From JAWKJY01 sp041393535 (GTDB lineage Bacteria > Actinomycetota > Thermoleophilia > Gaiellales > Gaiellaceae), in contig JAWKJY010000007.1 of NCBI GenBank assembly GCA_041393535.1, positions 62,001-126,000 of the forward strand: DNA of 64,000 nucleotides. The letters run 5' to 3'. Below are positions 57,054-64,000 of the stretch, in pieces. The notes under the pieces are model-generated. The model was not told the origin of the DNA and made no database searches. It was given only the letters and a program-made list of their open reading frames with translations. Numbering within the stretch: the stretch's first letter is position 1; the number at the start of each line of letters is the position of its first letter. Position numbers and translations under genes: made by a program.

Positions 57054-58601
57054 ATGGCGTCCACGGAGGAGCTCCGGCGCCAGCTCGAGCTGGCGCGCGA
57101 GCGCGGCTGGGACAGGCTCGCCGCCGATGCGGAGGCCGCGCGCGGGCTGCCGCGCGGGGTGTTGCTCGCGATCGCGTCGCGCGAGAGCGACATGAACGAC
57201 GTCGTCGGCGACGGCGGCCACGGCCGCGGCCTCTTCCAGATCGACGACCGCGCCTGGCCGGAGTGGCTCGCGGCGCACGGCGCCGCCGGCGCGGGCGCGA
57301 CCCCGCCGGTCCCGGCCGCCGCGGTCCTCGCCGCCGCGATCGTCTCCGACGGCCTGGCCTTCGGTCGGCGCAACGGCGTGCCGAAGCGCGACCTGCTCCG
57401 GTTCGCCCTCGCCTCCTACAACGCGGGGTGCGGCGGCGCCATCGCCGGCCACAAGGAGGGCGACTGCGACCGGCGCACGACGGGCGGCGACTACGGCCGC
57501 GACGTGCTCGACCGGCGAGCGCGCATGCGCGGCCGGGGTCGGGATCGCGCCCCGGCGGGCCCGGTCGTCTCGGCGGACGGGATCCTCCGGGTCGGGAGCC
57601 GCGGCCCGCAGGTCGCGCGCCTGAAGGCGCGGCTGCGCCACTGGTTCGAGGCGACCCTGCCCGGCCAGTGGGAGCAGCTGCGCGTCGGCGGCGGCTCGGG
57701 CTTCGGGAAGCCGCTCGAGGCGGCCGTCCGCGTCTTCCAGGAGGCGCGCGGGCTCGAGGTCGACGGCGAGGTCGGCCCGCAGACGCTCGGCGCGCTCGGC
57801 CTCGTCGAGCCGGCGGGCCAGGTCGTGCCGGCGAGCCAGGTCGACCCGGGCCCGCTGCCGCCCGACCTCGTGCTCGACCGGACGTACCGGGAGGGAGCCG
57901 GCGGGCTCGAGGTGCGTCTGATCCAGTCCTGGCTGCGGCTGTCCGGGTACGTCGTCGCGGTCGACCGCGAGTTCGGCTCGGCGACCGCGACCGCCGTTCG
58001 CGCGTTCCAGGCCGACCGCGGCCTCCCCGCGAACGGCGTCGTCGACCAGGCCACGTACGACGCGCTGACGGAGCCCATGCGTCGCGCGATCCGGCTTTCC
58101 GGCCCGGGAACCTCCTCGCTCGGGACGCTGGTGGTCGCGACCGCGCAGCGACACCTCGCGGCAGACCCGCGCGAGGTCGGGGGCGCGAACCGGGGGCCGT
58201 GGGTGCGGCTCTACATGGACGGGAACGAGGGGCCCGACTACCCGTGGTGCGCCGGCTTCGCGACCTACGTGCTCGGCCAGGCGTGCCGCTCCGCCGGGCG
58301 CGACCCGGTGGTGCGCACGTACCTCTGCGACGACATCGCGCGCTGGGGCAAGGCGGTCGGCGCGTTCCTGCCGAGCCCCGGGCGGCCGGCGCGCAGGCGC
58401 ATCACCCCGGGCAGCGTGTTCCTCAAGCGCGCGCAGACGGGCGACCTCGAGTACGCGCACTGCGGGATCGTCGTCGAGGCCGACCGCGACGCGTTCACGA
58501 CGATCGAGGGCAACTCGAACGACGACGGCTCGTTCGACGGCTACGAGGTCTGCGCGGGCACGCGCGGCTACGACCGGATGGACTTCGTCCTGATCGCGTG
58601 A
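57054..58601 (+). CDS. Endolysin-like multidomain peptidoglycan hydrolase without signal peptide
   Basis: A 515-residue protein. ATG 57054 follows GGGAGGAGGGG. Residues 1-150: lysozyme/transglycosylase-like (VLLAIASRESDMNDVVGDGGHGRGLFQID with catalytic Glu about 44, then ALASYNAGCGGAI). Residues about 178-250 and 280-345: two PG_binding_1 modules (LRVGSRGPQVARLKARL, AVRVFQEARGLEVDGEVGPQTLGAL; LEVRLIQSWLRLSGYVVAVDREFGSATATAVRAFQADRGLPANGVVDQATYDAL). Residues 370-515: CHAP-like amidase with Cys399 (YPWCAGFATYVLG) and His469 (YAHCGIVVE). There is no signal peptide or membrane segment, as in phage endolysins, which need a holin or lysis for release. Confidence 0.87.
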   Translation: MASTEELRRQLELARERGWDRLAADAEAARGLPRGVLLAIASRESDMNDVVGDGGHGRGLFQIDDRAWPEWLAAHGAAGAGATPPVPAAAVLAAAIVSDGLAFGRRNGVPKRDLLRFALASYNAGCGGAIAGHKEGDCDRRTTGGDYGRDVLDRRARMRGRGRDRAPAGPVVSADGILRVGSRGPQVARLKARLRHWFEATLPGQWEQLRVGGGSGFGKPLEAAVRVFQEARGLEVDGEVGPQTLGALGLVEPAGQVVPASQVDPGPLPPDLVLDRTYREGAGGLEVRLIQSWLRLSGYVVAVDREFGSATATAVRAFQADRGLPANGVVDQATYDALTEPMRRAIRLSGPGTSSLGTLVVATAQRHLAADPREVGGANRGPWVRLYMDGNEGPDYPWCAGFATYVLGQACRSAGRDPVVRTYLCDDIARWGKAVGAFLPSPGRPARRRITPGSVFLKRAQTGDLEYAHCGIVVEADRDAFTTIEGNSNDDGSFDGYEVCAGTRGYDRMDFVLIA

Positions 58602-59362
58602 GCACGCCCTCGCCGGCCGCCCGCTACCTCGAGCTCCTCGTCGCGGGTCGCGTCGAGGACGTGGCCACGCTGTTCGTCGGCGATCCGCTCGTCGACGACC
58701 CCCTGGTCGGGCGGGTGCGGGGCCGGGCCGAGCTCGCGCGGCTCGTCCGCCACGGCCACGGCTGGCTCGACGAGGCCGCGGCGACGATCGAGGACGTGGT
58801 CGAGACGCGCGCCCCCGAGCGGGCGGTCGCCGAGGCGACGCTCGGGCTCGTGCTCGAGGGCGGCGCGGTCGACCTGCCGGTCTGCGTCGTCGCCGACCTC
58901 GCGGGCGGCGGCGCGACCGCGCTGCGCGTCTATCACTCGACCTGGCCGCTCTCGGGCGCCCATGCCGTGCGCCCCCAGCTCCTCCCCGGGCGCGAGGTAG
59001 AGCTGCCGCCGCCCGTCGACGCCTACCAGGCGGCCCTCGCGGCCGGCGACGTCGAGGCGATCGTCGCGTGCTTCGAGCCGGACGGGGCCTTCCGCGAGCC
59101 CGCCGGCGGCGCGTACCGGCACGTCGGGCGCGCCGGGCTCGCGCGCGGCTACGCGGACCTCCTCGCGACCGGAGGCGGCATCCCGCTCGTCCACTGCACC
59201 GTCACGGACGACGGGTCGCGCTGCGCCGTCGAGTACGCCGTCGTTCGCTGGGGGCCGGTCGAGCTGCCGCCGCAGGCCGGCGTGGCCGTCTACGAGCGGG
59301 GCGGGACGGGCCTGCTCCGCGAGGCCCGGGTCTACGACGACGTCGACCCGCCCGCCTCCTAG
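58598..59362 (+). CDS. Tandem SnoaL/NTF2-like protein
   Basis: A 254-residue protein made of two NTF2-like cone folds: YLELLVAGRVEDVATLFVGDPLVDDPLVGRVRGRAELARLV, and YQAALAAGDVEAIVACFEPDGAFREPAGGAYRHVGRAGLARGYADLLATGGGIPL. Such domains act as small hydrolases, isomerases or ligand carriers; no catalytic pair stands out. GTG 58598 overlaps the TGA of the endolysin-like gene (GTGA), so the two are translated together, a strange pairing. Confidence 0.85.
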   Translation: MSTPSPAARYLELLVAGRVEDVATLFVGDPLVDDPLVGRVRGRAELARLVRHGHGWLDEAAATIEDVVETRAPERAVAEATLGLVLEGGAVDLPVCVVADLAGGGATALRVYHSTWPLSGAHAVRPQLLPGREVELPPPVDAYQAALAAGDVEAIVACFEPDGAFREPAGGAYRHVGRAGLARGYADLLATGGGIPLVHCTVTDDGSRCAVEYAVVRWGPVELPPQAGVAVYERGGTGLLREARVYDDVDPPAS

Positions 59363-60114
59363 GCGAGCAGGAACCAGCCGACGGCCACGTCGTGCTGGAC
59401 GCGCTCGGTCAGCACGATGTCGAACGCGCCCTGCTCCGGGTGGCGCTCCACGAACCAGAGCAGGATCGGCGCGCTCGCGGATCCGACGAGGCGCTCGGGG
59501 TCGGGCCCGTTCAGCGTCGCGACGACGAACGAGTCGGAGGCGACCGGGACGTTCGGCCGGATCCGCAGGCGGTACTCCCCGGCGGGGACGATCGACACGC
59601 CGGCCGAGCGGAAGCGCACCGCGCCCTCGACCTGCAGGGCCGTGCCCCGCGCGCTGCGCGCGACGACGCCGAGCCCGTCCCGGCTCGAGCCGACCACGCC
59701 GCTGCCCGCCAGGCTCTCGCCGAGGACGCCCGTGCCGGGGCTCTTGCCGGCGACGCCGCGGCCGTTCGGCGCGGTGTTCTCGCCCTGGACGCCGGCCTTG
59801 CCGGGCACGCGCGCCACGCCGCTCACGCCTGGCCCCGACGCGCTCGTGCCGCGCACGGCGGCGCGCGAGACGCTCTGCGCGGCGAGGGCGGGGGCGCCGG
59901 TCGAGGCGAGCGCGAGCGCGCTCGCCTGCGCCGTCGCGATCGACGTCGTGGTCGTCGCCTGGTTCTCCGCGCCGAGGACGACCACGCCGCCGTCGGCGGC
60001 CCCGGCCGTGTCGGGCCGGCCGAGCGCGCGCGCCGCGAGCGCCGCGGCCGCGCCGGCCGCCGCCGCCAGCAGGCCGCGCCGCGAGGCCGTTCCGCCGATC
60101 GCATCCGCACCCAT
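59359..60114 (-). CDS. Tat-exported protein with collagen-like Gly repeats
   Basis: A 251-residue protein. The N-terminus has SRRGLLAAAAGAAAALAARAL, a twin-arginine signal. The middle (residues about 85-160) is built of short Gly-Val repeats (GTSASGPGVSGVARVPGKAGVQGENTAPNGRGVAGKSPGTGVLGESLAGSGVVG), like beta-helical surface or tail-fibre proteins. The C-terminus (SIVPAGEYRLRIRPNVPVASDSFVVATLNGPDPERLVGSASAPILLWFVERHPEQGAFDIVLTERVQHDVAVGWFLLA) is a beta domain. It lies tail to tail with the SnoaL gene. Function unknown; cell-surface exposure is likely. Confidence 0.8.
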   Translation of the reverse strand: MGADAIGGTASRRGLLAAAAGAAAALAARALGRPDTAGAADGGVVVLGAENQATTTTSIATAQASALALASTGAPALAAQSVSRAAVRGTSASGPGVSGVARVPGKAGVQGENTAPNGRGVAGKSPGTGVLGESLAGSGVVGSSRDGLGVVARSARGTALQVEGAVRFRSAGVSIVPAGEYRLRIRPNVPVASDSFVVATLNGPDPERLVGSASAPILLWFVERHPEQGAFDIVLTERVQHDVAVGWFLLA

Positions 60115-60351
60115 CGTGATCCTCCTCGGGTCGATGGCACAGGGTCGCGCGTGGCGCGCACCGGCGCATCGGGGCGCGCCGCGGGTCGGTCGGTGTTCGG
60201 CCGCAGCCTCGGCGGCCGGCCGGGCGGTAGTTCCCGAACGACGGCTCCGCGCCCGGCCCGATGCGTCCGCGGCCCCGGGCCTGGACCCTGGCACCATTGG
60301 GCCAGCACAGGACGACCTGCGTCCGCAGGCGCCGGAAGAGGGAGGCGAGGT

Positions 60352-61131
60352 ATGGGAGTCTTCGACCGGATCGTGGTCGGGATCGACGGCGGCGACGCGG
60401 GCGTCGAGGCCGTCCGGCAGGCGGACCGGCTGGCTCCCGACGGCCGGACGGTGCGCATCGTCACGGTGCGCGTGCCCGCGGTCGTCTCCTCCGGCGCGGG
60501 CATGGCCGTCCTGCCCGTCGTCGAGAGCGACGAGACCTACGAGCAGTCCCTCGCGGCCGCGCGCGGGGCGCTCGTCGCGGGGCGCGACGCCGAGACGCTG
60601 CTGCTCGACGGCCCGCCGATCCCGCTGCTGCACGAGCAGATCGAGCACGCCGACGCGACCGTCGTCGCGTTCGGCGTCCACGAGCGCAGCCGTCTCGCCG
60701 GCATCGTCGGGGGCAGCGTCGGCACGGCGCTGCTGCACGAGGCGACCTGCTCCGTCCTCGCCGTCCGGCCGGCGGCGGGCGGCGACGGGACGCCGCGCTC
60801 GATCGCGGTCGCGGTCGACGGCTCCGACTGCTCGCTGCGCGCGCTCGCGGCAGCGGTCGAGCTCGCCGGGCGCACCGGCGCCGCCCTCAGCGCCTGGATC
60901 GCGACGGACGGCGACCAGCTCGACCCGACGGCCGCCAGGGCGGCGACCGAGCAGGCGGCCCCGGGGATCGAGGTGATCGTCAGCCACCAGAAGCCGGTCG
61001 ACGCCCTCGCGGGCACCGCCGCCGACCTGCTCGTGATCGGCAGCCGCGGGCTGTCGGGCCCGAAGGCGCTCGGGAGCGTCAGCGAGCGCGTCGCGCACAA
61101 GGCGCACTGCTCCGTGCTCGTCGTCCGCTGA
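60352..61131 (+). CDS. Universal stress protein with two Usp domains
   Basis: A 259-residue protein with tandem UspA folds. First domain: RIVVGIDGGDAGVEAVRQADRL, ending in VGGSVGTALLHEATCSVLAVRP. Second: SIAVAVDGSDCSLRALAAAVELAGRTGAAL, LVIGSRGLSGPKALGSVSERVAHKAHCSVLVVR. The second copy keeps the ATP-binding pattern G-xx-G-xx(9)-G-S/T closely; the first is degenerate. ATG 60352 follows GGGAGGCGAGG. It probably binds ATP and aids survival under stress or in resting cells. Confidence 0.92.
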   Translation: MGVFDRIVVGIDGGDAGVEAVRQADRLAPDGRTVRIVTVRVPAVVSSGAGMAVLPVVESDETYEQSLAAARGALVAGRDAETLLLDGPPIPLLHEQIEHADATVVAFGVHERSRLAGIVGGSVGTALLHEATCSVLAVRPAAGGDGTPRSIAVAVDGSDCSLRALAAAVELAGRTGAALSAWIATDGDQLDPTAARAATEQAAPGIEVIVSHQKPVDALAGTAADLLVIGSRGLSGPKALGSVSERVAHKAHCSVLVVR

Positions 61132-61208
61132 GGCGGGCGACCCGGCGCGCCCGGCCCGGGCAGGGGTGGGCGCGCCGGCGCGCGGACCTCGCCCCTGGTC
61201 GGGTCAGG

Positions 61209-61868
61209 TCAGACGAGGCCGTGCGCGAGCGCGTGGCGGACGAGCTCGGCCCGGGTGGAGAGGCGGAGCTTCTGCATGATGTGCGCCCGGTGCGTCTCGG
61301 CCGTGCGGACCGAGATGAAGAGCATCTTCGCGATCTCCTGGTTCGTGTGTCCCAGGGCGAGCAGGCGCAGCACCTCGCGCTCGCGGTCGGAGAGCGGGTC
61401 CTCCTCGCGCAGGCGCCGCTCCTCGGCCTCCGCGGCGGCGAGCCGCGCGCCGAGGGTCGGGTGGACGTAACGGCCGCCGCTCGCGGCCTCGCGGATCGCC
61501 GTGATCAGCTCGGCGTCCGCCGCCTCCTTGAGCACGTAGCCGACCGCGCCGCGCGCGAACGCCTCGCGCACGTACGAGGGGTCGTCCTCCATCGAGAGGA
61601 TCAGGACCCGCGTCTCGGGCGCGGCCTCGCGCAGCTTCGGGAGCGCGTCCAGGCCGGACATCCCGGGCATCGTCAGGTCGAGCAGGACGACGTCGGGCTG
61701 CAGCGCCTGCGCCTGCGCGATCGCCTCCTCGCCGGAGCCCGCCTCGCCCACCGGGGCCATGCCCGCCTCCGCGTCGAGCAGCAGCCGCAGCCCCGCGCGG
61801 ACGACGGCGTGGTCGTCGACGATGACGATCGAGATGTCGCGGGTGGACGTGCCCCGGGCAGCCGCCAT
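61209..61868 (-). CDS. NarL/LuxR-type response regulator
   Basis: A 219-residue response regulator. Receiver: ISIVIVDDHAVVRAGLRLLLDAEAGM (acidic pair DD), VVLLDLTMPGMSGLDAL (phosphorylated Asp), VLILSMEDDPSYVREAFARGAVGYVLKEA (Thr/Ser and Lys switch residues). DNA-binding LuxR domain: DPLSDREREVLRLLALGHTNQEIAKMLFISVRTAETHRAHIMQKL. No partner kinase adjoins it, though hybrid kinases sit elsewhere in the window; those carry their own receivers. ATG 61868; a short N-terminal extension precedes the receiver. Confidence 0.93.
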   Translation of the reverse strand: MAAARGTSTRDISIVIVDDHAVVRAGLRLLLDAEAGMAPVGEAGSGEEAIAQAQALQPDVVLLDLTMPGMSGLDALPKLREAAPETRVLILSMEDDPSYVREAFARGAVGYVLKEAADAELITAIREAASGGRYVHPTLGARLAAAEAEERRLREEDPLSDREREVLRLLALGHTNQEIAKMLFISVRTAETHRAHIMQKLRLSTRAELVRHALAHGLV

Positions 61869-61937
61869 GCGCGGAAGCTTGGCTCGATCGGGCCGGCCCG
61901 CGCATCCGTGCGCCCGCGGGACGGGCGTCCGTAGCCC

Positions 61938-62816
61938 CTACGGATGCGGCGGCTCGGGCCGCGGCGTGCGCGCGCGCACGATCTCCCGGTTCAGCACCTC
62001 GCCGAGCAGGAGCAGGATCGCCATCACGTACAGCCACACCAGCAGGAGCGCCACGCCGCCGAGCGCCTGGAGGGTCGCCGAGCGCGAGGTCAGGCGGACG
62101 TAGACCGGCAGCAGCTGGACGGTCGCGCCGAGCAGGATGGAGGCCGTCACCGCGCCGGGCAGCGTCCGCCGCCAGCCCAGCGAGCGGGTGGGCAGGAGCG
62201 TGTAGGCCGACCAGACGAAGCCGGTCAGGAGCACGAGCGAGGCGCCGATCCCGATCGCCTGGCGGAGCGGCCCGCTGCCGACGCCCATCCGGTCGAGGGC
62301 CTCGGCGCCGGTCGTGGCGACCAGCAGCGCGAGCGCGAGGGCGAGGGAGAACGCGAGCACGAGCAGGATCGAGCGGCCCCGCTGGCGCAGGAACGGCCGG
62401 CCCGGGACGCCGTGGATCGCGTCGAGCGCCGACGTGAGCGCCCCGAACAGGCCGAGCGAGCCCCAGAGCAGCAGGCCGAAGCCGATCAGGCCGATCGAGA
62501 GCGAGCGGTCCTGGAGGGCCGTGATCGCGCGGATCAGGTCGTCCGCCGAGCTGCCGGGGAACGTCCGGCGCAGCTGCTCGACGAGCGCGCTCGTCTCGGT
62601 CTGCTCGCCGAGCAGGCCGATGATCGAGATGGCGACGAAGAGGAGTGGGACGAGCGACAGCAGGGCGAAGTAGGCGACGCCCGCCGCGAGGCCGTTCCCG
62701 CGCGCCTCGAGGTAGGCGTCCACGACGCGTCGGCCGAAGCGGGCGCCGCGGCCCACGCGCCGCCCGGCCGTCACGGCCGCGGCCGCTCCGCGCTCGGCGT
62801 GCCGACGTCCGCGCAT
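61938..62816 (-). CDS. YihY/RbfN-like (former RNase BN) membrane protein
   Basis: A 292-residue membrane protein: VVDAYLEARGNGLAAGVAYFALLSLVPLLFVAISIIG (family entry), LIGFGLLLWGSLGLFGALTSALDAIHGVP, RGRSILLVLAFSLALALALLVA, LPTRSLGWRRTLPGAVTASILLGATVQLLPVYVRLTSRSATLQALGGVALLLVWLYVMAILLLLGEVLNREIV. Six membrane helices. The YihY/UPF0761 family was once misnamed RNase BN; its real function is unclear. The C-terminal tail is Pro/Arg-rich. Confidence 0.92.
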   Translation of the reverse strand: MRGRRHAERGAAAAVTAGRRVGRGARFGRRVVDAYLEARGNGLAAGVAYFALLSLVPLLFVAISIIGLLGEQTETSALVEQLRRTFPGSSADDLIRAITALQDRSLSIGLIGFGLLLWGSLGLFGALTSALDAIHGVPGRPFLRQRGRSILLVLAFSLALALALLVATTGAEALDRMGVGSGPLRQAIGIGASLVLLTGFVWSAYTLLPTRSLGWRRTLPGAVTASILLGATVQLLPVYVRLTSRSATLQALGGVALLLVWLYVMAILLLLGEVLNREIVRARTPRPEPPHP

Positions 62817-62832
62817 CGCCCGGGATGATGCC

Positions 62833-62876
62833 GGCCGGGGCCGGACGGGCGTCGAGACGCGCGTCCGGCCCCGGCC
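62833..62876 (-). terminator. Hairpin terminator with a 15-base perfect stem
   Basis: GGCCGGGGCCGGACG / CGTCCGGCCCCGGCC with a 14-base loop, nine bases beyond the stop of the small membrane peptide and just before the YihY start. Confidence 0.8.
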
Positions 62877-62884
62877 AGGGCGTG

Positions 62885-62983
62885 CTAGCCGGCGAGCGCC
62901 TGCTTGCGCTTGCGGCGGCGCAGGACGAACGCGATGGCGGCGGCGAGGAGCCCGCCGACCGCGATGGTGCGACGGTTGGCCAT
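62885..62983 (-). CDS. 32-residue single-span membrane peptide
   Basis: ATG 62983 follows an ideal AAGGAGGTG ribosome-binding site. The chain is ANRRTIAVGGLLAAAIAFV then LRRRKRKQALAG: a single hydrophobic span of about 16 residues with a strongly basic C-terminus (RRRKRK), so the N-terminus should be outside. No family recognised. Ribosome-binding site plus its own 15-base terminator make it a credible stand-alone gene. Confidence 0.75.
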   Translation of the reverse strand: MANRRTIAVGGLLAAAIAFVLRRRKRKQALAG

Positions 62984-63236
62984 GGCAGCACCTCCTTCGA
63001 TGGGAGCGTGTGACCGTGCCCCCGCATCGTGCCATGACGCGGCCGGTCGTGCCTGCCCGGACGTCTCCCACGCGGCTCGACCGGCGGCCGGTCCCGGATG
63101 CCCCTGCCGGGATTCCCCGCAGCCGGGCTCCGCGGCCGGCACGATGCAGCCCGCGTGCGCGCCCTGCGAGGATCCCGGTGGAACCACCAGCCGGGCCGGC
63201 CGCCGAGGACGGGCGCCCGGGGGAAGGAGGCGAGTC
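62984..63236. other. Divergent intergenic region
   Basis: About 250 bases between the small membrane peptide and the double DUF1918 gene. GAAGGAGGCG at about 63225-63234 is the ribosome-binding site of the latter. No clear promoter box or hairpin stands out. Confidence 0.4.
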
Positions 63237-63749
63237 GTGGGCGATCGCATCGATCCCCGCCAGGCGCAGGTAGGCGACACGCTCGTGCTGGAGGGTCGCC
63301 GGATCGGCGGCGCCCGGCGCACCGGGGAGATCGCCGAGGTGCTCGGCGACCCCGAGCGGCCCTACTTCCGCGTCCGCTGGGCGGACGGGCGCGAGAGCAC
63401 GCTGCACCCGGGCCCGGACGCCGCCGTCGAGACGACCCGGACCGCGGCCGCCGCGCCGGCGCCGAGGGCGCGGGCCGCCCGGAAGCCGCGGGCGAGGGCG
63501 GCCGCGCAGGCGGCGCCGTTCCAGACGAAGGACGCCGTCGAGTCGAGCCTGCGCGCGGCCGTCGGCGACCGGCTGATCGTCCGCCACCACCACCTCGGCG
63601 AGCGCGATCGGGACGCGGAGATCCTCGAGGTGCTCGGGCCCGACGGCCAGCCGCCGTACCGGGTGCGCTGGTCGGACGACGGGCACGAGAGCATCCTGCG
63701 CCCCGGCACCGACGTCTTCGTGGAGCACTTCCCGCACGACGGCGGGTAG
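63237..63749 (+). CDS. Protein with two DUF1918 domains
   Basis: A 170-residue protein: domain 1 (VGDTLVLEGRRIGGARRTGEIAEVLGDPERPYFRVRWADGRESTLHPGPDA), a 45-residue basic Ala/Arg linker (TRTAAAAPAPRARAARKPRARAAAQ), and domain 2 (VGDRLIVRHHHLGERDRDAEILEVLGPDGQPPYRVRWSDDGHESILRPGTDVFVEH). The core V-GD-x-L, G-x-I-x-EVLG, P-YRVRW-DG-ES-x-xPG-D is the same as in the H1-tailed protein at 28851. The basic linker again suggests nucleic-acid contact. GTG 63237 follows GGGGGAAGGAGG. Confidence 0.87.
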   Translation: MGDRIDPRQAQVGDTLVLEGRRIGGARRTGEIAEVLGDPERPYFRVRWADGRESTLHPGPDAAVETTRTAAAAPAPRARAARKPRARAAAQAAPFQTKDAVESSLRAAVGDRLIVRHHHLGERDRDAEILEVLGPDGQPPYRVRWSDDGHESILRPGTDVFVEHFPHDGG

Positions 63750-63758
63750 CGCCGGCGC

Positions 63759-64000
63759 TCACCAGGTCTTCAGGCGACGCGACTGCTCGACGGCGCGGAC
63801 GCGGATCCGGACGTCGACGGCGATCGCGCCGTCCGGCCGTGCGAGGACGGGGTTCAGGTCGAGCTCGGCGAGCTCGGGCAGGTCCTCTCCGAGCCGCGAG
63901 AGGCGGAGCAGGATGTCGACGAGGGCGTCCTCGTCCGCCGGCTCGGCGCCGCGGAAGCCCCGCACCAGGCGGCCCGCCCGGCCGCCGCGCACGAGCTCCC
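63759..64000 (-). CDS. NDP-forming acyl-CoA synthetase, C-terminal end (partial)
   Basis: About 80 residues are visible before the window edge: ELVRGGRAGRLVRGFRGAEPADEDALVDILLRLSRLGEDLPELAELDLNPVLARPDGAIAVDVRIRV. The pattern LLxGxRG, LxRLSxL, PEIxELDxNPVxxxxxGxxxxDxRIRV is the end of the ATP-grasp domain of ADP-forming acetyl-CoA synthetase or protein acetyltransferase Pat. The start and N-terminal CoA-binding domain are outside the window, so which of the two it is cannot be said. Confidence 0.85.
   Translation of the reverse strand, partial: ELVRGGRAGRLVRGFRGAEPADEDALVDILLRLSRLGEDLPELAELDLNPVLARPDGAIAVDVRIRVRAVEQSRRLKTW

Overview
This is a very GC-rich, gene-dense bacterial window. It has one tRNA, no rRNA, no CRISPR array and no insertion sequence. 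Gene content (Rex, F420-type luciferase-like oxidoreductase, VanZ, YihY, SigE-like sigma/anti-sigma pair, two-subunit Ktr, K+-independent H+-PPase, DUF1918 proteins, twin-arginine Cys-rich protein) and GTG starts point to a deep-branching Actinomycetota, most likely Thermoleophilia (Solirubrobacter/Gaiella-like). That placement is inferred from content, not from a marker phylogeny.

Layout. 1-2.5 kb (minus): panC, a DUF2520 Rossmann protein and a polysaccharide deacetylase. 2.6-5.8 kb (plus): a zinc-ribbon protein, a three-subunit cobalt-type nitrile hydratase/thiocyanate hydrolase operon, a secreted repeat protein, FmdB and uracil-DNA glycosylase. 5.8-8.4 kb: tsaE-tsaB-rimI-tsaD, the tRNA t6A cluster, running directly into a secreted subtilase. 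11-13.4 kb: glutamate-type dehydrogenase with a tiny leader ORF, a glutaredoxin-like protein and rex. 13.6-17.3 kb (minus): ECF sigma, zinc-finger anti-sigma and a hybrid histidine kinase. 17.4-21 kb: glycosyltransferase, GCS2 ligase and MTA phosphorylase. 21-23.7 kb (minus): a Cys/His-rich exported protein and a broken metallophosphatase. 24-28.5 kb: H+-PPase converging on ktrAB, so proton and potassium handling sit side by side. 28.8-33.1 kb: DUF1918-histone-H1-like protein, molybdopterin oxidoreductase and small genes.

The most interesting block is 33.1-39.1 kb. A cobalamin riboswitch precedes seven tightly coupled genes: two exported DUF4430 proteins (the fold of the beta-domain of transcobalamin/intrinsic factor), EcfT, a fused double EcfA, EcfS, a secreted alpha/alpha-toroid protein (the fold of the alpha-domain of intrinsic factor) and a DUF71/COG2102 PP-loop enzyme, a family linked to B12 salvage. 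Together they look like a B12 capture, uptake and salvage system built from parts resembling human B12-binding proteins.

39-64 kb: a 62-cysteine Tat-exported protein, CinA, a UvrD/PcrA helicase, a second hybrid kinase, two SDRs, tRNA-Val(GAC), a VapBC-like pair with a damaged toxin, small zinc proteins, an SQR-like flavoprotein, HyuB, a 32-aa basic peptide, a LLM oxidoreductase, an endolysin-like protein without a signal peptide, UspA, a NarL-type regulator, YihY, a 32-aa membrane peptide, a double DUF1918 protein and the end of an NDP-forming acyl-CoA ligase.

Two window-wide patterns matter for reading the annotation. First, many genes, including essential tsaE and tsaB, carry single-base frameshifts, and an 81-base stretch of pure G/C with 18 consecutive Gs sits at 4.8 kb. 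These look like sequence errors, so I annotate the repaired genes. Second, many start codons lie only 6-8 bases after a TANNNT box, which implies widespread leaderless transcription and helped me choose starts.
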